From NCBI GenBank assembly GCA_017449975.1, contig JAFSYK010000021.1:1-64000 (forward strand): a stretch of 64,000 nucleotides of DNA, in the 5' to 3' direction. The notes beneath the pieces are model-generated. The model saw nothing but the letters and a program-made list of their open reading frames with translations. It searched no databases and was not told the DNA's origin. The position numbers and the translations under genes were made by a program. Each line of letters opens with the position of its first letter. Position 1 is the first letter of the stretch. This stretch comes from Bacteroidales bacterium (GTDB lineage: Bacteria; Bacteroidota; Bacteroidia; Bacteroidales; P3). Shown here piece after piece: positions 7,112 through 17,500 of this stretch.

Positions 7112-8527
7112 CTAGAACCTCCAATCAGCATCCCTGCTCATGGAAACCTCCAGAATCCGCTGGGTGGCGGCGGTGACGGCATAGCGGCCGTCGGCACGAC
7201 GGCCTGCAACCCAGAGGATGGTGTCTTCGGCGTCGCAGAGCAGCCACTGGCTTTCGCGCTCGTGTAACGGCAGCTTCAGGTCGGAGAAGAAGTCGCTGAG
7301 GAGACGTGTGCCTTGCATGCCGAAGGGCTGGAAGCGGTCACCCGGTCGCGGATGACGCCAGTGCAACGGCTGTCGCAGCAGGTCGGCGTCGAAGAGCGCA
7401 CGGTCGGCAGTGGTGCGAAACGAGCCATGCTGCTGCAGATACTCTTCCCTACCCCACTCCTTCATCTGGCAGGGCGGCTGCGAGGCTGACGCCTCGCGCT
7501 GCAACGGCGCAACGACCAGCGTCGCACGTTCCCGCACCAGGCGGTGTGTGGGACTGTAGAAACAGCGGCCCGAGGTGCTGTCGAGTGCATCCTGTATGTC
7601 GGTCGTTTGGGCGGCGTTGAAGCCATAGGGACGCAGCAGTTCGAAGAGCCAGCTGCGCAAGGGATGCAACGACCGCAGCGCGTCAATGTCCATCTCGTCG
7701 TAACCGTCGCGGTGGGTCACCACACGCGCACGGACCTCCGCGAGGGCTTGGCGGTAGATGACATCGGTGTCGGCCAGATGTCGCATGGTATCAACTATCG
7801 CCTTGTCAGCACCCGGCACGATGTCGCGCAGCAGCGGCATCAGCTGATGTCGGATGCGGTTGCGACGGTATTCCAGCGAACAGTTGGTGACATCCTCCAC
7901 ATGCTCCAGACCCTGTGCTTCGGCATACGCCACAATCTCCTCGCGCGAGAAGGGTAGCAGAGGATGTGCCACCTGGATGGCGGGGTCGGTGTCGGTCATC
8001 ACAGTGACGGCACGCATGCCTGCCAGACCCGTGATGCCGGTGCCACGCAGCAGGTTGAGAAAGAAGGTCTCTATGCTGTCGTCGCGGTGATGCGCGGTGA
8101 GAACGAGGGCGTTCGTTGAGTCGTTGAACTGTTGAGTTGTTGAATTGTTGAGTTGTTGAATTGTTGAGTTGTTGCTGGGGTTGGGGTTGGAGGAATCAAT
8201 TATTTGGGCGAAGAAGTGGTAACGCAGCTTGCGGGCGGCCATCTCGATTGAGAGGCCGTTCTCGGCGGCGTAGCGGTGCGTGTCGAACTGGGCGACATGA
8301 CAAGCCACGCCGTAGCGTTCGGCCAGCTGGCGCACAAACTGTTCGTCGCGGTCGCTGTCGGCACCCCGCAAATGGAAGTTACAATGGGCAACCTCGTAGC
8401 GGTGGCCCGACTCCTGCATCAGATGGCAGAGCACCACGGAATCAATGCCCCCACTCACTGCCACAAGCAGGTGGGTGGAGGCATTGAACAATTGAGAATT
8501 GAAATCCCTGAATTCTGAAAGATTCAA
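7112..8527 (-). CDS. tilS: tRNA(Ile)-lysidine synthase
   Basis: This 471-residue protein of the N-type ATP pyrophosphatase family converts C34 of the tRNA-Ile CAU anticodon to lysidine with ATP and lysine, allowing AUA decoding; it is essential in most bacteria. The PP-loop SGGIDS lies at residues 25-30 and a second motif LTAHHRDDSIETFFLNLLRG follows near 142-160. The C-terminal TilS domains (WRHPRPGDRFQPFG and RLLSDFFSDLKLP) are present. Residues about 112-138 (NPSNNSTIQQLNN and onward) are an Asn/Gln/Ser/Thr-rich insertion encoded by an 8-bp tandem repeat before the LTAHH strand. It lies 20 bp downstream of the giant T9SS gene on the same strand. Confidence 0.95.
   Translation of the reverse strand: MNLSEFRDFNSQLFNASTHLLVAVSGGIDSVVLCHLMQESGHRYEVAHCNFHLRGADSDRDEQFVRQLAERYGVACHVAQFDTHRYAAENGLSIEMAARKLRYHFFAQIIDSSNPNPSNNSTIQQLNNSTTQQFNDSTNALVLTAHHRDDSIETFFLNLLRGTGITGLAGMRAVTVMTDTDPAIQVAHPLLPFSREEIVAYAEAQGLEHVEDVTNCSLEYRRNRIRHQLMPLLRDIVPGADKAIVDTMRHLADTDVIYRQALAEVRARVVTHRDGYDEMDIDALRSLHPLRSWLFELLRPYGFNAAQTTDIQDALDSTSGRCFYSPTHRLVRERATLVVAPLQREASASQPPCQMKEWGREEYLQQHGSFRTTADRALFDADLLRQPLHWRHPRPGDRFQPFGMQGTRLLSDFFSDLKLPLHERESQWLLCDAEDTILWVAGRRADGRYAVTAATQRILEVSMSRDADWRF
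8114..8192. repeat. In-frame GTTGAATT tandem array inside tilS
   Basis: About eight units alternating GTTGAGTT and GTTGAATT, followed by a GGGGTTGG tail, 79 bp in all. It encodes a low-complexity loop in TilS between the first helical region and the LTAHH strand. Confidence 0.85.
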
Positions 8528-8547
8528 TCTACAACTTATTATTTACT

Positions 8548-11500
8548 TTAGCGTACAATCATCTTGCGCATCAGACGGTGTCCGTCGCACTCGATGCCGT
8601 AGAAATAGACACCGGCCGGCAGCTGCATCTCCGTCGTGGTGATAGGCCAGGTGGTGCGTCCCGCCTCACAGTGCTGCTGGCGCTGATAGCAGAGGTGACC
8701 CATGGCGTCGATGATAAAGAGACGCACATTGGCAGGCTGCGGGATGGAGAACGACACCCTCGTCATCTCGCCGAAGGGGTTGGGGTAGTTCTGCTCCAGC
8801 ACATACTCGTCCTGCTCGGTGACCGTCGGGACACCCTCGAAGCTGTTCAACACCACGATCCACGACGTCTGGTTGTTGTCGGGGTTGGCATCGATCGTCG
8901 ACGAGAAGGTGCCGATGCCCTCGTAGGTGCGGGTGCTGCTCTTGGGCACGGTGGCTTCGAACTCGAGGTCGTAGATCATACCCGGTATAAGAGTACGGCT
9001 GCCCAAGGTGGTGAGCGCTGTACCGTTGATGACGGCATCGAGCGCGTACTGTCCTTGGTGGGCAAAGTTACCGATGTTCTCCAGGCGCATACGCACACGG
9101 CAGTTCTCGTTCATATTCTCCTCAACAAGCAGTTTATCAACCTGGATGTCGACATACGGCTCGACGATGGACGACGTGGTGTCGTTGCGACGGTCGGCAT
9201 CGTCGGCGATGGAGACATAGGCGGTAATCTGATCATAGGGTTGCTGACGCTGCGGCAGCTGGTTGGCAAAGACGATGTAGCCCGCGCTGAGCGCGTTGAG
9301 GGTACCTTCGTAAATCTGGTTTACCAGTGTCGCAGGATCGTTATCGTAGTAGTAGCCTATCTCGAAGGAGGTGACGGCACGCGATCCCAGGTTCTCCACC
9401 GTGAGCTGTACACGACGGCCGTTGACGATAATCTCCTTGGCCTTGAGGTCGGTGATGGCATAGATGCCTTCGACACGCATGGAGATGGTATCGTTGAAGC
9501 GGTAGGAGTCGTCCTCCAGGTCGCTGTAGGCCTTGATAGAGAGGGCACCCAGGTTGACCTGGTAGCGCTGACCGACGGTGTAGTTGAAGTACTCCATCGA
9601 GAAGAGCGGACGACCCATAAGGGCGACGAAGTCGATGGTGTCGACGATAAGGGTGTTGTTGATTGACACCGCTATCGGCAGGCTGGAAATCATGCCGTAG
9701 CCGTTGTTGCGCAGACGCAGGGTGACCGTCACCGAGTCGCCAGCCATCACGCGGCTGTTCGGGGTGAGGAAGGCCGTCATTGCGACGTCACGTTCGAGCG
9801 GCAGCATCGTATAGGAGATGCAGGCGGTATCGTTGTCGTGGTAGAGGTCGCTGGAGCTACGCGTGAAGGCGCAGATCTCAAACACCTCGGGATAGTTGTT
9901 GGTAACGGTGAAGGCGCTGGCGTCGGAGAAGGTGAAGGAGGCGGTGCCGCCGTTGGGAGGTATGGCACCGGTGAAGACCTCCTCGCGCGGCAGGTAGTCT
10001 CCATAGGAGCGGAATGCCACGGGCACCGACCGCAGCGTGTCGTAGCCGTAGTTGATGAGCGTCACCGTCAGCGTCGAACGGGCACCCAATGCCAGCTCCG
10101 TAGGAGCGGTGATCTCGAGCACACCCGCGTCGACGGCGCGCTGGGCACGACGGATGGCGAAATTGTCAAACGAACAACCGTCGCCAAACGAGGCGGTGGC
10201 ATTGGCTACCGGCGTGTAGTAGACCAGACGGAACTGCAGCAGCGGCGGGAAGTTCTCGATGAGATGCGACGTCGGCACACAGTAGAACTTATAACTATAG
10301 TTATCGCTGACGCCGGTGAAGCCCTCTTCGCTGTTGTACCATTCGATGCCACTGATGGTATCGAAACGGGTCCAGACACCGTGTGAGTTGCGGTATTCGA
10401 TGACCATGTGGCTGCCCTCGCCCAAGTCGCGTGCCAGGTAGAACGACAGCGAGTCGGTACGGATCTGCGACACGTCGATATAGGGCGAGTAGAGCATGCT
10501 CAACGTACCACGACGGCCGGTGCGCACCGAAGAGCCAATCTCAGTGGTCCAAGCCCTGGGGTTGGAGTGGGCACCGCGGAGGTGTATCTTGGAGGGATAA
10601 CCCACATGCCAGTAGTTATAGTTGTATTCGTTGTTGCCCGAAGGAGCATACCAGTAGTTCGGACCGTCGAAGTCGTCCTGGAACGTCAGCTGACGGACAT
10701 GGAAACGGTGGAACTCGTAGCGCAGCGTGTCGTTGTCGTGACGCACGTCGCCCGTGGCGCGTACCACTATCGTCAGGTCGGTGGTGCCGGGGTTGAAGGT
10801 GTAGTCGGGCAGCGTGACATAGGCCGACATGCCCGAGGAGAGGACACCCACCCACGGCATGGTGCCAGTGACGGTGGTGCTGTCGAAACGATTGTAGAAG
10901 GTGTAGTCGATGTTGGCGGCGCGGAGCTCGGTGGCACCCTTGTTGACCATCACGAAGCCGACGTTCCGCAAGTTGGCGTCGACCTCATGGTCATGGGCTG
11001 TCACCATACGGGCCGGCGCCAGATCGACCGTGGGCAGGTCGCGCTCGACAAACAGCAGCCAGTCGACGATGTTGCCGTGGTCGATGTTGTTGCAGGGCAG
11101 GTTCGTCGCCACCGTGGTGTCTTGATTCAGGATGAAGCGTGCCTTCATAAAGCCGCAGTGGACCGAAGCCGGGACTACCATCGGCAGACGCAACGTCTGG
11201 TTGGCACGGATCATCGTGTCGCACACGCGCTCCACATGGTTCGTGTCGTAGATGGTGTCGTTGTTGACAATCCTTCTTCTCGAGTAGAAGCTACCATTGC
11301 GGTCGTAGTCGACATAGACGGTCAGTCGCGCCATTGTCTCGTTGTCGCTGAGGTCCTCGCTGTTGGCACAGGAGACAATCAGCGTGTCGACCATGCCATG
11401 GGGCAGCGTAATGACACCCGTGGTGGGATTGTCGTAGGCGGACATATCGATATAGCCACGTCCGACCGGCGGCATCTCCCAATCGATATTGTTGATACTG

Positions 11501-14500
11501 ATACGGGTGATATCCATGCCGTCGTTGTTGGCCACCGATGTTGCACAGTAGGTGTTCTCGGCAAGGGTGGAGAAGGCATACGGGGTGGTCACCGTATCGT
11601 TCTGGCGCACCATCTCCGTGGGCAGGTCAGTCCAAGCCTCGACACGGTAGTTGCGGGCCGTGTTAAAGTAGTTGGTGGGTATCTGCAGCAACGAAGTGAA
11701 GGCGTAGTCCACCGTCTCGTCGGGTTGCAGCGTGCCGTTGTAGACCTCATTGACCAGCGATATCTGGTTGTAGTTGCTACCCTCACGGATGGAGAAACGG
11801 TAGGTCACCGGGATATTGCTGACAGGCTGGTTGGAATAGTTGATGATGCGTACCGTCACGGTGTCGCGCTCGACGTACACCTGACCCGTCGCCGGCGAGA
11901 GAATGGCGATGGCCGCCACATCGTTTTCGACACGGGGATTCAGGTAGACATGAATCGGCGAGTACGAACTCGGACAACCCTCGGCACTGACGCAGTTGAG
12001 GTAGTAGACCGTGTCGCGGAAATAACGCGGAGCGTAGTTCCAGTGCGTGGAGTTGGTATAGGTTGTCGGGTTGTAGAACGGCGACTGGGTCGAGTCACGG
12101 TACCAGCTGATGGGGAACTGGTTGACCTGCGAAGCCCACAGCACATCGGTCGTGGCGTAAGGGATGTGCAGGTCGACGCCGGCAGGCGGCTGCGGGTTGT
12201 AGTTGGACTGCTTGGAGATATAGACCGTCGTGTCGTTGGAAGGCACCAGGTCATACTCGTAATGCACCCAAGCGCGGTACTTGACCGAGATATTCGATTC
12301 CAGACCCGTCGGATAGAGGTTGGCCGGGGTGGTGAAGCTCACCGACTGCGATCCGCTCACCGGCAAGGCGGTGGGCAGGTTGATGAACTCCTCATGCCAG
12401 ATGGGCAGGTTGGGCACCGTCACACCCGGCGTGTTCAATATCACCTGGTAGCCGATGGTCAGCTGCATGGAGGGTGTGATGGGCTTGCGACCCGTATTCT
12501 TCAGGGTAAGGGTGATGGTGGCGTTCTGCAGGTTGCAGCCCGTGGCAGGAGAACCCTGCGACACCGAAGCCATGTAGGCCTGGATGTTGAAAGCGGGATA
12601 GACGTAGAAGCGCGACGAAGCCTCGTTGTTGTCCGGATTGAGGTCGCCCGGCAGGCTGAGGTGCACCACCACCGTCTGGGTGTCGATGACACCGATAGGC
12701 ATAATAATATAGGTGGTGTCAGTCACCATGCCCTGTGTCGGGATGACCGTCACGGTCTCAGTGGGCGAGACGGCGCCGGTGACACCCGTCACATCGGCAT
12801 ACCACGTCACGTTGCGCTCGGAGGAGGAGCCGTTGTTGTAGAAGCTGGCCACAACCATAATGGTGTCGCCCTCGACGATATTGTCGGTCAGCACCGGATG
12901 GCTGATGGCAGCCACCGACACGTCGTGAGCCGGCATGGGATATTCGTGGGCACCGATGGTTGGCGGCGGAATCTGCGTACGCGTGGTACCGTCGATATCC
13001 TCGGGGATATCGAGGTTGTAGTGTGCCAGACCCGAGAGGTTACTGGTGGTCATGTGCAGGTCATCGGCAGCCACGAAATAGGGCTGCAGGTTGTGCGAGG
13101 AGGCATCGGTCTGGTTGGCCAGACGCAACGCCACCAGCGAGTTGGCCTCGCCGTTCCAGTAGGCCAGACGGGTGGTTGCAGTGGTGGTGTTCGAGTAGTA
13201 GTTGTTGTAGTCGGAGATAACCACGGTGGCACCCGGCGTCACAAAGTAGGCATAGCCGCCGGTGAAGTTCGAGAAGATATTGTTGCTCACATAGAGGTCG
13301 CGTGCGGTGGCACCCGCCATGAAGGCAGCCGTCGTGTTGCGGTTGTCGGAGGTGGCGAGACGCAGCGTGTTGAAGTAGACCTCGATGAAGCGCGACGAAT
13401 CGGTGGAGGCGTCGTCGATGGTGATACAGGTGGAGACCACCGTCGAACCGGTGCTGGCACCCACGTTGCCGGAACCCGACACCGACACCATGTTGTTATG
13501 CAGCAACACCTTGTCGAGCGACTGGCTGGCACCGCGACAGGACTTGAGAAGGATACCCGTCTTACCACCGTTCTGGAGGTCGGAAAGGACCACGTTGTTC
13601 TTGCTGATGACCAGCGCACCGACGGAGTTGGCGACGCTGATACCCGTCAGCGGGCGACGGGCGACACTCATGCCCGAGCGCACGGTACAGCGCTCGATGG
13701 TGAACTGATAGACACCCGACAGGTCGACACCCTTCGTGGTGAAGTTGGTGAGACGACAGCTGTCGAATTGCACCTGACGGCTGGAACCCGCCGAGACGCC
13801 GGTGCTCTTGATGGAGTAGTAGCCGCTGTCGAGGAGACAGCCCGTGAAGTAGAGTCCGTTGACGCCACTGCCCAGCGCCACACACGAGGCGTTGGCGTTG
13901 TCGGCGGTGTTTTTGACACGGAGTGTCGCACCCTCGAAACGGATATTCGAAGCGTTGGCAACGGAGACCACATTATTGAAATTGCCCGTTGCGGTGGATT
14001 TCATCGTCACATACTCGAAGCGGATATGCGCCGCGCTGTCGGCCAACTTGACCACATAGTTGTTGGCGTTGGTGGGAGCGGCGGTGATCAAAACATCGGA
14101 CGCCATACCCGTCGACGAGCGGAACGTAATCGTGTTCTGAGCCGACGCACCCTCGATGCGTGCCAGCTGGACCTGTCCTTCATAGGTGTCCGGTTCCACC
14201 AGGAAGCGCACCGGTCCGGCGACGCCGACCGAGTTCAGCGTGTCAATGGCCTCGAGAATCGTGGCATAGGTACCCGTGGAGCCAATCGTGTAGTCGCCGC
14301 CACAGAAACGCACCTGCGCCACCATCTGGATGGTATCGTTGGTCGGAATCAGGTCGCCCGTGGCATTGACCACGACGGTGATGAGGTGACGACCCGGCGT
14401 CATAGGCTGCATGGTGAAGGGCACGCTGACACGGCCACCGGTGGCGATGCTGCCCGAGGTGGCGATGTTCTGCCAGGCACCGTCGTCGACACGGTAGTGC

Positions 14501-17500
14501 AGCTGGTAGGAGGCGATGGCCTGGCTACCCAGGTTGATGACCCGCACCGAAATCGGGGCGCTGGCACACGACGTATGGGTAACGGTGTCAACACTGGCGG
14601 GCCAGTCGATCATAGCCTCGTTGGCGGGGATGCCCGTCAACGACACCACGACGCGCAGACTGGAGCCTTCGCAGTGTTCGGCGCTCTGACCGAAACGGAT
14701 ATTCGGACGATAGCTGCTGCGCTGGCCGGCCGAGGTGAGGCCGCAGACTTGGGTGTTGTTGTTGCTCACATAGAGGGCGCGGTTCGAAGCGGTGGTGTAG
14801 GCGGTGGAGAGACCTGTCGAGATGGCGGCCGGCAACTCGCGGCACACCTGCACCACGATGTTGGAGACACCATCCCAGACAAAGGCCGAATCCAGGTTGT
14901 GGACAATCCATTCGTCGGCACGATGGACGACGAAGTTGTCGGAGGCATAATAGCCCTGTGTCGCCAACCAGTTGTTGCCGCTGGCGGCAAAGACATCCTG
15001 CGTGGTGGTGCCCATAGAGATGGCGTAGTTGGCGAAAGAGACCGTCTGGAGGTTGCCATACAGCGAGTCGAGGCAGAACGACACCGTGTTGATGTCGCCC
15101 GGCTGCACACCGGCTGCCAGCAACTCGGCCGCCGTGTAGATATACTGCTCACGTGCATACTTACGCAGCGTGTTGTAGGGCGACGGCGTCATGGTGCTGG
15201 TAGGCGAAGTGGTCGTGGCGCCCGTGCCAATCTGGTGCTGGTTGGGCAGTATCGACACACCTTTCACGAAGAAAGTGTCGGGCAGATAGAGATGTGGTGT
15301 GGTATAGCTGTTGCTCGTGCTCAACAGATTGTCCTCGCTGTCGTACCAGCGGAAGGTCTGCGTAGCGGGATCAAAGCCCTGCGGTGCCAATGTCAGCGTC
15401 TGGCCATAGGCACAGGTCTGGCTGGTGGCGATATTGGGCAGCAGCGGGGTGAACATCGACAGGGCCGACGCATGCACCGAGTCGTTGGCACGCGTGATGT
15501 CGCCCGTGTAGCGCTCCACCCAGAAAGTGATGTGATAGGTTGTATCGGACTGAGCATGCATGTTCAGCGGCGTCGAGAAGGTGTGGACCATCGACTGGCC
15601 GGCACCCAGACCGGCGCTGATGACGTCCGTACCCGTGGTATGGCCGTCGCTGAAATGCACCGTGAAGCTGGACGAGGCATAGACACCGAAGTTTGTCAAG
15701 GTGACGGTCAGCTGCTCGTCGCCAAGGTTACAGCCTTCGGGCACGACGGGATCCGACACGGCGAGGTCGACGGTGGGACGACCGGTGACGGTGACATTGA
15801 CGCGGGCACGATCACCTGCGCAGAAGCTGGGGTCGTAGATAATCAACGCATCGTTGGTGGTACCCAGCGTCATTGGGTCATCAGCCGATGCCAGTGTCCA
15901 GTAGTTCTTGGTATTGTCGGGCGTAGCGTTGACGTTGACCGGCCAGCTGGTGCGACGGGCACCCGCCACGCCGGTGTTCAGGGTCACACCCGTGCCCGTC
16001 CACATATAGGAGGGAATCGACAGGTTGTTCCAACCGGAGTAGGTGGTGATATTGTTGAATGCCGCCACATCCGCCAGGCCGCCGCCGTCACGGTAAATCA
16101 CGGCGAAGTCGGTCGACGAGCTGGGCACCGTACCCGAGCTGTTGATGGTATAGTAGAGCGTCTTGGTCGAGTCGGTGGTGATGCCGTTGACAAACTGGAA
16201 GACGATGGAGGCCGACGGCTGAATCGTCACAGCGGGCAACTGGATAATCTTATTGAGCGTGAGCGAGGCGCTGAGGATCTGCAGCGTGTCACCCTCCAGG
16301 TTGACCGCATGGTCACCCACGTTGGTCATCTCGACCGCAAAGGCGGTATTGGAGCCAAACCACGAAGGATAGGGATCGGTGTGACCGGCGGCGGTACGCG
16401 ACAGCTGCACCTCGGAGATCTTCATCATGCCCATGTCGCGCTGCTGTGCCACGAAGAACGCAGTGTCGTCGTAGAGCACCGGTGTCGTGAAGCTGGAACC
16501 GATATGGATGGGCGTGGTTGCCAGCGAGTCGGCATACCAGTAGATGCTCGACGGCTGACGACGGCTGGCGCTGTAGATACCCACCGGCCAGGTGGTCACA
16601 CCCGAGGTGACCGAGAGGGTGGCGGCGGTGGAGTACGGCACCGACACCGACGGTGCGACAGGTGCCGTGGGATGGTAGCGCAGGATGACAGAGGTACGCA
16701 TCGTGTCGTTGGTGGTGTTGGGGTCGATGGTCGACTCCAGCCACAACATCAGGTCGTGGGTGATGTCACCCGTGGGGTTGGAGGGCAGGTTCAGGTTCGT
16801 CGAGCTGAAGAAGGTCGCCGTGTCGCCCGCCGGCACCACGCAGGTGACCGGCGTGCTGCCCACCAGCGTGCCGCTGCGGTAGTGCAGCGTCAGGGTGCCC
16901 GACGTGGCGGGGTCGTAGTTGCGCACACCACTGTTTTGCAGCACCACATGCAGCGGGATAGACGACGAGGAGCCGCAGTATTCATGTTCGGGCGAAGCCA
17001 ACGCGGCGATGGTGAAGTCGTAGTACAACGCCTCGAACTCCATCGCACCGGCGCAGGGCGACTGCGCGTCGCGGGCGGTGCCGAACATATCGGTCGTCAC
17101 CTCCGCCAACGGGGTGGCGCAGCCTTTGATGACCGAGTTGTAGGCACGCAGGTCGACGAGACTACCGTTCAGGAAGGTGGGGGCCACCACAATCGACTGG
17201 GTGTCGGCAGGCACTTGGGCAATCCATTCGGCCAGCGTGATGCAGAGTGTGTTGACATGTTTGTTGAGCGCACCACCGGCGGAGTAGTAGACATTGTGTC
17301 CCACCGTGGCGTTGGTGGCGTTACGGGAGTCATAGCTGAAAGCCATATTGTTGCCATCCACACAGGCGATGACATTGTTGACCATGCGCACCTGCGTCAG
17401 CGTGCCGGCGCCGCTACCCATGGTGACAGCGGCCTGGTTGCGACGGTTAGGGGCATTCATGCGCACCGAGTTGTAGGCAAAGGTCGTGTGCTCACCCGAG

